From assembly GCA_900770335.1 (NCBI GenBank), contig CAAGKD010000028.1, positions 1-10,893 on the forward strand: a DNA stretch of 10,893 nt. Reading direction: 5' to 3'. Source of the stretch: an uncultured Sutterella sp. (GTDB lineage: Bacteria > Pseudomonadota > Gammaproteobacteria > Burkholderiales > Burkholderiaceae_F). The notes below the pieces were generated by a model. The model searched no databases. It was given only the letters and a program-made list of their open reading frames with translations, and had not been told where the DNA came from. Position numbers and translations under genes: made by a program. Positions 1 through 5,563 of this stretch are shown piece after piece (position 1 is the stretch's first letter; every line of letters begins with the position of its first letter).

Positions 1-273
1 AAGACGCTCCGCGAGGTCGGAGTCTCTTGGGGAGAGTCGTGTCATGGCGATGCCGCGCGCGGAGCGCGCGTGAGGAGAGTGCGCAGGGCGCGATTTCGAG
101 TGATCGCGCCGAGACGCCTAATATATAGGGCGCGGCGAAGGCCGGAGGAAGCTCCCGGCCGGGCGCTCGCGAAGGGGCGCCGCGCCTTGCATCGCCTCGC
201 CGGCGTCCCGTCTCGCCTCTGAAACCCGAAGAAGAAAAGAAGAAGGCCTCGCGAAAGGCCGCACGCGTCCGTC
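1..273. other. Left-edge region with no confident gene
   Basis: No frame gives a recognisable product. A short + strand frame ends at a TGA at 71-73, and a minus-strand ATG at 45-43 could open a divergent gene running off the left edge (MTRLSPRDSDLAERL). That minus-strand start has no Shine-Dalgarno sequence, so I do not call it. A perfect 7-bp inverted repeat (CGCGCGC, GGA loop, GCGCGCG) lies at 54-70. A small AT-rich island at 118-127 is listed separately. A purine-rich stretch at 226-244 precedes the kinase gene. The response regulator partner of the kinase may lie just outside this edge. Confidence 0.4.
119..127. promoter_or_regulatory. Possible -10 element ahead of the kinase gene
   Basis: TAATAT/TATATA is the only AT-rich patch in very GC-rich surroundings between the left edge and the kinase start. 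Read on + it resembles a -10 box (TAATAT, 119-124). Read on - it gives TATATT. No good -35 hexamer sits at the right distance on either strand, so this is only a weak candidate promoter, possibly activator-dependent or divergent. Confidence 0.25.
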
Positions 274-2439
274 ATGCCGGAATCCATCCGTCCCGCCCCC
301 AAGACCTCAGGCTCCCTCAGCCTCCTCAGCCCTTGCGTCCGCCTCCTCGTCCGCCGGACCGGGCGGATCCTCGCCCCCGCGCTCCTCGCCCTCGCGGCGG
401 TCCTGCCGGCCGCGCAGGCTCCGGCCGCGCCGAGCTCCTTCATCGGCATGGGCGTCGCGACGGGCACGCCCACGGGCGACGTCGCCGCGGCGATCACGCC
501 GGTGCTGAGTTCGATGGAGACGCCCGAGAGCGTGAGGAAGGCCGTTTTTTCCGAGCGCGACCTCGTGCCCGTTCCGGTCTCGGCCGAGTTCCCGCGCCGG
601 ATGCGGATCGGCCTGCAAGCCTCGCTCGCGCTCACGACGAAGACGAGGTGGCTGCGCTACACGGTCGAGGAGCTCCGGCACGTCCTGGGCGACGCGAACG
701 TCGAACTCCTCTGGCTTGACGACCGCTCGCTCAAGCTTGGCGCGAAGAGCCGGCAGCTCGACTTCATCCTCGCCGACGCGGACACCTTCGCGCTCGCGCA
801 GACGAGCGCCCCCTACGAGGCGCTCGCGAGCTTCCGCCCGAATCAGGCCAGGCGCGCCGAGGACGCGCAGGCGGGCGTGCTCTTCACGCGGCGCACGCGC
901 ACCCTCACGGGCCTTGCAGCCCTGGGCAGCCCGGACGTCACGATCGGGGCCCTCAACTCCGAGACCCTCGCCGCCTGGCGCGCGCTCCTCGCGCACCTGC
1001 AGCTCATGGGCCTCTCGGGCGCGTCGCTTCTCGAGCGCACGACCTTCTACGGGTTCTCGCCCGAATCGGTCGTGCACGGCGTCCTCTCGGGCGCCCAGAC
1101 CGTCGGGGCGCTTCCGGCCTGCATCCTCGAGGAGATGGAGGAGCGCAGGAAGATTTCGATCGCCCGCGACCTCTCGATCCTTTCGCCCCAGACGGGCGAC
1201 ACGCTCGCCTGCCAGCACACGACGGCGACCTATCCGGGGTGGACGTTCGGGGCGTCGCAGTCGCTCGACCCGGCCTGGAAGAAGGCCGTGAGCACGATCC
1301 TCTACTCGATGAGCGCGCCCGAGTACGGCGGCGAGTGGGCCCTTCCGGCCGTCAACCGCATGGTCTTCGACATGTTCTACGGGCTCAAGATCGGGCCCTA
1401 CGAGCATCTGGCGACCTGGAGCCTCAACCGCTTCCTCAGGGAGAACTCCGAGTTCCTAGCGATCGCGCTTCTCGTCGCGTTCGTCATCCTCGCCTTCATG
1501 GTGAGCCTCTCGGTCCTTGTCCGGATCAAGACCCGGGAGCTCAGGCGCGCCCTCGAGGAGCGCGACGTGATCGAGGCCGAGGCCGCGCAGTCGCGCGCGC
1601 ACATCGCCAACCTCGAGCGCACGGGCATCGTCGGGCAGATGTCGACGATCATCGCCCACGAGCTCAAGCAGCCCCTCGCGGCGATCGCGAACTTTGCCAA
1701 CAGCCTCAACCGCCGCACGAAGAAGGGCAACTTCGACGAGAAGGCCTTCGGGTTCGCCCTCGGGGAGATCATCGCCCAGGCCGACCGCGCCAACGAGATC
1801 GTCAACCGCGTGCGCGCCTACGCCAAGCACGACTATCCGCCGAGAAAGGCCGCCGACCTCCACGAGATCGTCGGCAACGCCATCACCACCTTCCATCGCT
1901 CGCGCCAGACGAAGGCCGACCTCCTCGTGCGCGTTCCGAGGGGCTCGATCGCCGAGGTCGACGCCTGGGAGATCGAGCTCGCGGTCCTCAACCTCATGAA
2001 GAACGCCGCCGACGCCACCTCGGGCGTCGACGCGCCGCGGATCGAGGTGAGCCTCGGGCGCGGGGACGACCATATGTGGGTGCTCTCGGTGGCGGACAAC
2101 GGCCCCTGGATCGACGACGAGCGCTTTGACGCGCTCTTCAAGCCCCTGCAGACGACGAAGGGCTCGGGCGGAATGGGCCTCGGGCTCTCGATCGTCTCGA
2201 GCATCGCCGAGCGCCACGCCGGCCACGTCGAGGTCGAGCGCAACGGCGCGAACGGCCTGCGCTTTTCGATCTTCATCCCTCGGGCCAGGGACCCGCAGGG
2301 CGGGGCGGACGAGGGCCCGACTCCGGCGGAGCTGCAGATCTACGCGGGCGATTCCGCCAAGCCCCAGCCGGTCCAGTCCGCGCAGGCCGCCGCCCGCGCC
2401 TCGCTCGATCCCGCGGAGACGCAGCTCCACGGCCTGTGA
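274..2439 (+). CDS. Sensor histidine kinase with periplasmic PhnD-like sensor domain (TtrS/MccS-like)
   Basis: A 721-residue inner-membrane kinase. An N-terminal hydrophobic signal/anchor (about 31-50) is followed by a periplasmic substrate-binding-like domain of the PhnD type (about 108-360), a transmembrane helix (394-416), a short coiled-coil linker, a DHp domain with the phospho-acceptor H462 (IIAHELKQP), and an HATPase domain. The N box has N573 and N577 and the G2 box is GGMGLGLS (632-639). The G1 box reads DNGPW (608-612) instead of the usual DNGPG. A 45-residue low-complexity tail follows. The PhnD-like input plus this kinase core is the architecture of TtrS (tetrathionate) and of the kinase linked to mcc operons, so a sulfur oxyanion ligand is plausible by position. 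ATG at 274 is the only in-frame start after the TGA at 220; its Shine-Dalgarno is weak. No response regulator is in the window. Confidence 0.85.
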   Translation: MPESIRPAPKTSGSLSLLSPCVRLLVRRTGRILAPALLALAAVLPAAQAPAAPSSFIGMGVATGTPTGDVAAAITPVLSSMETPESVRKAVFSERDLVPVPVSAEFPRRMRIGLQASLALTTKTRWLRYTVEELRHVLGDANVELLWLDDRSLKLGAKSRQLDFILADADTFALAQTSAPYEALASFRPNQARRAEDAQAGVLFTRRTRTLTGLAALGSPDVTIGALNSETLAAWRALLAHLQLMGLSGASLLERTTFYGFSPESVVHGVLSGAQTVGALPACILEEMEERRKISIARDLSILSPQTGDTLACQHTTATYPGWTFGASQSLDPAWKKAVSTILYSMSAPEYGGEWALPAVNRMVFDMFYGLKIGPYEHLATWSLNRFLRENSEFLAIALLVAFVILAFMVSLSVLVRIKTRELRRALEERDVIEAEAAQSRAHIANLERTGIVGQMSTIIAHELKQPLAAIANFANSLNRRTKKGNFDEKAFGFALGEIIAQADRANEIVNRVRAYAKHDYPPRKAADLHEIVGNAITTFHRSRQTKADLLVRVPRGSIAEVDAWEIELAVLNLMKNAADATSGVDAPRIEVSLGRGDDHMWVLSVADNGPWIDDERFDALFKPLQTTKGSGGMGLGLSIVSSIAERHAGHVEVERNGANGLRFSIFIPRARDPQGGADEGPTPAELQIYAGDSAKPQPVQSAQAAARASLDPAETQLHGL

Positions 2440-2493
2440 GGCGCCCGCCCGCCCGTTCATTCGTCCGTCCGTTCACCGCTCCATCATGCCTTC

Positions 2494-2529
2494 GCGGCCG
2501 CCGCCTCCTTCGCTGGAAGCGGCGGCCGC
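2494..2529. terminator. 11-bp GC-rich inverted repeat after the kinase gene
   Basis: GCGGCCGCCGC (2494-2504) pairs perfectly with GCGGCGGCCGC (2519-2529). Inside, TCC (2506-2508) can also pair with GGA (2515-2517). It lies 54 bp past the kinase stop, so it probably ends or stabilises the kinase transcript. No U-run follows, so it is not a classical intrinsic terminator. Confidence 0.4.
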
Positions 2530-2650
2530 ATCGCTTGTGCGCCGGCCGGCCTCTTGGCATCGTCCTGATGCGACTGCGAAAACCCGGCAAGCCTTGGCAG
2601 GCGCATCCCCCGCGAAGCGCATCCCCGCTCCTCAAGGCTCCGGCCGGTCC

Positions 2651-2681
2651 GGCGGAACGACCGTGCGAAGACCGTTCCGCC
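2651..2681. repeat. 9-bp perfect inverted repeat
   Basis: GGCGGAACG (2651-2659) pairs with CGTTCCGCC (2673-2681) across a 13-base loop, just before the composition changes from GC-rich to AT-rich. It lacks a T-run. It could be a second weak terminator or mRNA-end structure for the kinase transcript, or a protein-binding dyad. Confidence 0.35.
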
Positions 2682-2774
2682 AGGTCGAACGAAAGGGCGG
2701 ACGCCGCGGACTCTGGTCAACTATCGATGTATAGATATTGATTGATTGTGACTAAAAATCGAGTAGGGAGATAC

Positions 2775-2793
2775 CCTGCTTAAGGGTGGTTTC
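2775..2793 (+). repeat. Direct repeat copy 1 (CCTRCTTAWGGGTRGTTTC)
   Basis: This 19-base element matches 2957-2975 at 16 of 19 positions. Its own sequence forms a small hairpin (ACCCT 2773-2777 with AGGGT 2783-2787). CCCT (2774-2777) could alternatively pair with AGGG at 2765-2768. It may be a regulator-binding site or part of a structured leader. Confidence 0.5.
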
Positions 2794-2797
2794 AGAT

Positions 2798-2828
2798 TTG
2801 TCAGATGAGAATGAATCTTATTTATAAG
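2798..2828 (+). promoter_or_regulatory. Candidate sigma70-type promoter with Fur-like overlap
   Basis: TTGTCA (2798-2803) matches the -35 consensus at five of six bases, and TATAAG (2823-2828) matches -10 at five of six. The spacing is 19, longer than ideal. Between them lies TGAGAATGAATCTTA (2806-2820), which resembles a Fur/ferric-regulator half-site pattern at 10 of 14 informative positions. If used, this promoter gives mccA a leader of about 435 nt. The call rests on hexamer matching only. Confidence 0.35.
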
Positions 2829-2885
2829 GAAAATTAATAATTATCAGAAAACGGAAAATGTCAGGTGAAATGGAAGGGTGAACTC

Positions 2886-2927
2886 ATGAAGTGGAACGAC
2901 TGGTTCCGATCTATGGCCTATCTCTGA
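2886..2927 (+). CDS. Possible 13-residue leader peptide
   Basis: ATG at 2886 opens a 13-codon frame (MKWNDWFRSMAYL) ending at TGA 2925-2927. GGAAGG (2872-2877) lies 8 bases before the ATG, a good Shine-Dalgarno position. The frame spans a hairpin (GGAAC 2893-2897, GTTCC 2903-2907). Its stop falls in the loop of the next hairpin (2918-2935), whose 3' arm contains AGGAGGT. Translation would therefore melt that hairpin. It is too short to assess by codon use and may be chance. Confidence 0.2.
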   Translation: MKWNDWFRSMAYL

Positions 2928-2935
2928 GGAGGTAG
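2918..2935 (+). promoter_or_regulatory. Hairpin masking a perfect Shine-Dalgarno sequence
   Basis: CTATCTC (2918-2924) pairs over 7 bp (one G-U) with GAGGTAG (2929-2935) around a TGAG tetraloop. The 3' arm carries most of AGGAGGT (2927-2933), a perfect ribosome-binding core. No conventional start follows at the right distance. An ATT at 2941 (spacing 7) would open a 15-codon frame, and a GTG lies at 2950. Its role, if any, is unknown. Confidence 0.3.
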
Positions 2936-2998
2936 AGCGAATTGTCAAGGTGAATGCCTACTTATGGGTAGTTTCGTTCGGCCGTTAGAGGTAGATCG
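2928..2998 (+). repeat. Paired short repeats GAGGTAGA and TCGTTCGG
   Basis: GGAGGTAGAGCG (2928-2939) recurs as AGAGGTAGATCG (2987-2998), matching at 10 of 12 positions, 59 bp apart. TCGTTCGG occurs at 2974-2981 and again at 2996-3003, 22 bp apart, close to two helical turns. Together with the 19-base repeat, this makes the region repeat-dense. They are candidate binding sites for the cognate response regulator. Confidence 0.35.
2957..2975 (+). repeat. Direct repeat copy 2 (CCTRCTTAWGGGTRGTTTC)
   Basis: Second copy of the element at 2775-2793, starting 182 bp further on, with 16 of 19 bases identical. Here the hairpin arms differ (CTAC 2958-2961 with GTAG 2968-2971). Confidence 0.5.
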
Positions 2999-3016
2999 TT
3001 CGGATCCTTGCGAGTG

Positions 3017-3055
3017 TTGCAATATAACTGATAAACATGGAGAATTTTGCAATTC
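3017..3055 (+). repeat. TTGCAAT direct repeat at 30-bp spacing
   Basis: TTGCAAT is found at 3017-3023 and 3047-3053, exactly 30 bp apart, about three helical turns. The second copy overlaps a small dyad, GAATT-TTGC-AATTC (3042-3055). A TATAAC hexamer (3023-3028) sits on the first copy. Same-face spacing is typical of tandem protein-binding sites, but the owner is unknown. Confidence 0.35.
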
Positions 3056-3070
3056 GCGACAAAATGCTCA

Positions 3071-3087
3071 CGAATGAGAACGATTCG
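3071..3087. promoter_or_regulatory. Dyad CGAAT-N7-ATTCG
   Basis: A perfect 5-bp dyad with a 7-base spacer. Its centre, ATGAGAACGATTC (3074-3086), matches ATGAGAATGAATC at 2805-2817 in 11 of 13 positions. It could be a dimer-binding operator about 185-200 bp upstream of the mccA start. Confidence 0.35.
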
Positions 3088-3101
3088 CGCCGCCCGCGGC
3101 C

Positions 3102-3117
3102 ACCTCCCGGCGGAGGT
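3102..3117 (+). promoter_or_regulatory. Anti-SD/SD hairpin in the mccA leader
   Basis: ACCTCC (3102-3107) pairs perfectly with GGAGGT (3112-3117) around a CGGC tetraloop. The 5' arm is an anti-Shine-Dalgarno sequence that could alternatively pair with GGAGGAGG (3123-3130) or with the mccA ribosome-binding site AGGAG at 3261-3265. Such competition could modulate translation. No function is demonstrated. Confidence 0.3.
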
Positions 3118-3141
3118 ATCCCGGAGGAGGGCGAAACTCAA

Positions 3142-3158
3142 CTTAAACGGAAATTAAG
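3142..3158. promoter_or_regulatory. Dyad CTTAA-N7-TTAAG
   Basis: A perfect 5-bp dyad with the same 5-7-5 geometry as the one at 3071-3087, about 115-130 bp upstream of the mccA ATG. A TTGACG lies at 3167-3172, and TTGACC (3198-3203) stands 17 bp before a poor -10 (AAAGAT 3221-3226). A weak core promoter beside a dyad would fit positive control by a response regulator. Confidence 0.3.
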
Positions 3159-3271
3159 GGAGTAGATTGACGGTGCGCCGCCTGTGAAGGATGCGCATTG
3201 ACCTCAAAGAAGCCGAATCGAAAGATCAGGTAAGAACAACAACCCCTAAAGAGACCCTCTAGGAGCTAATC

Positions 3272-5245
3272 ATGACCAAGCAACATAAGCTTCTGTCTCT
3301 CGCAGCATGCATGGGCGCCGCCCTCGTCGCCACGTCGACGATGGCCGCGGAAGCCCCCGCCGCCCAGACTTCCGTCGATCTCCCCCGTGACCTCGCCGGC
3401 TACGTCGCCCAGGACAAGGCCTTCTGGGACTACCTCAAGGCCAACCACCCCTACTTCCAGTACCTCAAGGAAGGCCGCGTTGTCGGCAAGTTCGTGATGT
3501 CGGACCGCACCGAGGAGTGGGTTGAGTTCGGCAACGGCGTCAAGTACGCCAACGATCGCGCCGGCGGCCGTCACACCGCCGTCACGTACCGCCTCCCGGC
3601 CGAGTCCTTCCTCGACCTGCCCAACAAGTTCGTCGGTCCGCAGAAGTGCGGCGAGTGCCACCCGGCCCAGTACGAGAAGTGGGAGCGTTCGCGCCACAAC
3701 AAGATCGTCCGCTTCCCCGAAGAGCTGACCGAGCCGATGGTTCAGGGCGACCTCAAGCGTCCCCTGTACTCCAGCAAGACCGGCGTTCTGCCTGAGGGCA
3801 TCAACGCGGACGACATCTTCGTGGTGATGGGCACGCCCCGCACGAAGTACGGCTTCGTTGACAAGTGGCTCGTCCGCGGCACCTACCACATCGAGGACGG
3901 CGGCGAGCTCTCCAAGGCCACCGGCACGATGGTCGCCGGCGGCAACCAGTTCTCCGTGAACTGGGCCAAGTTCATCACGCCGGAAGTCGCCAAGAAGATC
4001 AACGCCTGGGATCCGACCTTCCCGACCAAGCTCGAGGACTTCGGCGCTCAGAGCTCCAAGGTCTGGGGCATGAACTCCTACGGTGCGTCGAACCGCAAGC
4101 AGGCCCTCTTCCAGCCGGGCTCCTCGTACTGCGAGATCTGCCACACCTGGAAGTTTGACTTCAAGAGCCAGGACGAGCTCTTCGCCGCCCTGGGCGACGC
4201 CAAGAAGCTCCGCTCGCACGTCGCCACCAAGGGCGTGTCCTGCGAGGAGTGCCATGGCGCCGGCGCTCACCTCTACGGCGCCCGCGGCGCCGGCATGCCC
4301 TCGAACTGCGAACGCTGCCACCAGCGCTTCGTCTACAACGAGGAGGAGGCCAACGCCAAGCAGCCGTTCACGTCCTTCTTCAAGTCCTTCTGCCCGGCCT
4401 GCGGCACGGAAGGCTCGCAGTCGCATTACACGCTGCACTACAAGAAGGGCATGCGCTGCACGACCTGCCACGACCCGCATGAGGTCACGAGCAACGACTG
4501 GGCTTCGCACTACACCGTTCCGAACCTGAAGAAGGAATGCACGGACTGCCATACGACGGCCGCGTACTTCTTCTCGCAGGGCGGCACGCACAGCCGCAAC
4601 AGCTGCGCCTCCTGCCACATGCCGAAGATGATGTCGTGCGAGAACTTCGCCGCCATCCAGCGTCCTGACCTCGCCGGCTTCGACAACGTCCGCGCGTCCC
4701 ACATCTGGCGCATCCTCGTCGACCCGGAGAAGAAGACCATCAATCCGCCGTCGACCGCCAAGGATCGCAAGCTCGTCAGCCCGAAGGGCTGGCACATCAC
4801 CCGTGATGAGGGCCGTCCCTACATCGACCTGATGTGGTCCTGCGGCCGCACCGCCTACGAGGACAAGCACGTTGTCGACGCGATGGGTTGCCACAGCCCG
4901 ATCCAGTCGAAGTTCCCGGAGATGATGCGCTTCAAGGATCAGCGCACGATCTACAACAAGGTCATGGCTTGGCAGACCCCCGTCAAGGAAGGCTACGCCA
5001 AGGTCATCGCCGAGCTCGGCAACATCCAGGATCTGCTGAAGACCACGAAGCTCTCGACGGCTGACCGCGCGCAGGTTCAGCTCTATGCTGAAGAGGCTCG
5101 CCTCAACGCCGCCAAGATCAAGGACGACGGCTCCTGGGGCGTCCACGCTCCGAAGTTCTCCAAGCAGCTCGTTGAAGAGGCCCAGACCTACACGGCCCAG
5201 GCTCTCGCGATCCTGAACGGGAACACCGAAGCCGCCAAGAAGTAA
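3272..5245 (+). CDS. mccA: Octaheme c-type dissimilatory sulfite reductase MccA (SirA)
   Basis: A 657-residue periplasmic enzyme that reduces sulfite to sulfide in anaerobic respiration. A Sec signal peptide (about 1-26, ending TMAA) leads to a mature protein with seven CXXCH heme sites starting at C126, C287, C324, C346, C396, C423 and C445. An eighth is the atypical CX15CH (C524, C540, H541), which in Wolinella needs a dedicated heme lyase. That motif is the family hallmark. Only three cysteines are outside heme motifs: C374, C377 and C456. They are the candidates for the two cysteines that bind Cu(I) at the active-site heme in Wolinella MccA. Ribosome-binding site AGGAG (3261-3265) fixes the start. 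Alanine is coded mostly by GCC, less by GCG than in neighbours, suggesting high expression. The gene is monocistronic by its terminator. No mccB, mccC or mccD follows. Confidence 0.93.
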   Translation: MTKQHKLLSLAACMGAALVATSTMAAEAPAAQTSVDLPRDLAGYVAQDKAFWDYLKANHPYFQYLKEGRVVGKFVMSDRTEEWVEFGNGVKYANDRAGGRHTAVTYRLPAESFLDLPNKFVGPQKCGECHPAQYEKWERSRHNKIVRFPEELTEPMVQGDLKRPLYSSKTGVLPEGINADDIFVVMGTPRTKYGFVDKWLVRGTYHIEDGGELSKATGTMVAGGNQFSVNWAKFITPEVAKKINAWDPTFPTKLEDFGAQSSKVWGMNSYGASNRKQALFQPGSSYCEICHTWKFDFKSQDELFAALGDAKKLRSHVATKGVSCEECHGAGAHLYGARGAGMPSNCERCHQRFVYNEEEANAKQPFTSFFKSFCPACGTEGSQSHYTLHYKKGMRCTTCHDPHEVTSNDWASHYTVPNLKKECTDCHTTAAYFFSQGGTHSRNSCASCHMPKMMSCENFAAIQRPDLAGFDNVRASHIWRILVDPEKKTINPPSTAKDRKLVSPKGWHITRDEGRPYIDLMWSCGRTAYEDKHVVDAMGCHSPIQSKFPEMMRFKDQRTIYNKVMAWQTPVKEGYAKVIAELGNIQDLLKTTKLSTADRAQVQLYAEEARLNAAKIKDDGSWGVHAPKFSKQLVEEAQTYTAQALAILNGNTEAAKK

Positions 5246-5271
5246 TCCTTCCTGACGACTGACCTCCGGCT

Positions 5272-5288
5272 CCTCGCGGGCCGCGAGG
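5272..5288 (+). terminator. First hairpin after mccA
   Basis: CCTCGCG (5272-5278) and CGCGAGG (5282-5288) form a 7-bp stem with a 3-base loop, 27 bp past the mccA stop. It lacks a U-run and stands directly before the stronger terminator. It probably protects the mccA mRNA 3' end or helps termination. Confidence 0.45.
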
Positions 5289-5290
5289 GA

Positions 5291-5331
5291 AAGGCCCCGC
5301 ACGACCCCCTGCCGGTCTGCGGGGCCTTTTC
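5291..5331 (+). terminator. Rho-independent terminator of mccA
   Basis: AAGGCCCCGC (5291-5300) pairs perfectly over 10 bp with GCGGGGCCTT (5319-5328) and runs into TTTTC. This is a textbook intrinsic terminator, so mccA is likely its own transcript. The rhodanese operon would need its own promoter or read-through. Confidence 0.85.
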
Positions 5332-5338
5332 GTGCCCA

Positions 5339-5418
5339 GGGGCTCTCTTTTTTCTTTGTTTTCAATCGGATTCAGGAAGAGGGAGCCCCGAGCCATAACG
5401 CCCGCTTAATGTCGGGCG
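5339..5418. repeat. T-rich tract and inverted repeats before the rhodanese operon
   Basis: GGGGCTC (5339-5345) pairs with GAGCCCC (5383-5389) around a T-rich loop. A second hairpin, CGCCCG (5399-5404) with CGGGCG (5413-5418), follows, with CTTAATGT in the loop. These lie in the 318-bp gap between mccA and the rhodanese gene. I see no convincing -35/-10 pair in that gap, which also contains a GGGGCCCC palindrome (5439-5446). Confidence 0.4.
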
Positions 5419-5563
5419 GGTAGTCTCTCCATGACATTGGGGCCCCTCCGTCCGTCGGCGCAGAGCGGGTCCCGGACCGAACGCAAAGAGAAGAAGGGGC
5501 GCACGGGCGGCGCGCGGCAGACGCGCGCGCTTGGCGCAGCCCCGAGCAAAGGAGCCCCTGCAG

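Larger units (their letters stand above)
2440..3271. other. Long two-part intergenic region upstream of mccA
   Basis: About 830 bp without a confident gene. Positions 2440-2715 are GC-rich, with two long inverted repeats and a 10-bp direct repeat (GCGCATCCCC at 2601-2610 and 2617-2626). From about 2715 to 3265 the composition becomes AT-rich, in sharp contrast to every coding region here. This part holds several paired direct repeats, dyads, hairpins, promoter-like hexamers and one possible 13-codon ORF. The likely role is control of mccA transcription, and possibly a long structured 5' leader. No tRNA, known riboswitch or insertion sequence was recognised. Confidence 0.7.

Noticed and set aside
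307..2460. Long minus-strand open frames opposite the kinase gene
   Set aside because: Arg/Glu/Ala-rich products without domains, lying fully antisense to a clear kinase; typical GC-rich shadows.
2737..2752. FNR/CRP site at TTGATTGATTGTGA
   Set aside because: It lacks the inverted half-site; it is a direct repeat of TTGA/ATTG, not a dyad.
2924..2944. Hammerhead ribozyme-like core (CTGAGGA)
   Set aside because: There is no GAAA core element or flanking stems in the required order; the match is to seven bases only.
3037..3052. Sigma54-type promoter (TGG...TTGCA) upstream of mccA
   Set aside because: Only 8 bases separate GG and GC where 10 are required.
2440..3271. CRISPR array or insertion-sequence remnant in the repeat-rich intergenic region
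   Set aside because: Repeats occur in pairs with unequal spacing, not as a regular array. No transposase fragment or target duplication is visible.
3272..5245. NrfA nitrite reductase, octaheme tetrathionate reductase (Otr) or hydroxylamine oxidoreductase identity for the cytochrome
   Set aside because: There is no CXXCK heme as in NrfA/Otr, and the CX15CH motif with eight hemes is specific to MccA/SirA.
3266..5365. A 699-codon open frame on the minus strand covering all of mccA
   Set aside because: It is a by-product of the GC-rich third positions of mccA. The protein has no recognisable domain and is Val/Leu/Gly/Ala-monotonous, whereas the + strand product has a signal peptide and eight heme sites.
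5531..5563. TTG start giving a longer rhodanese
   Set aside because: It puts 11 residues ahead of a normal signal peptide. The ATG at 5564 has a better ribosome-binding site.
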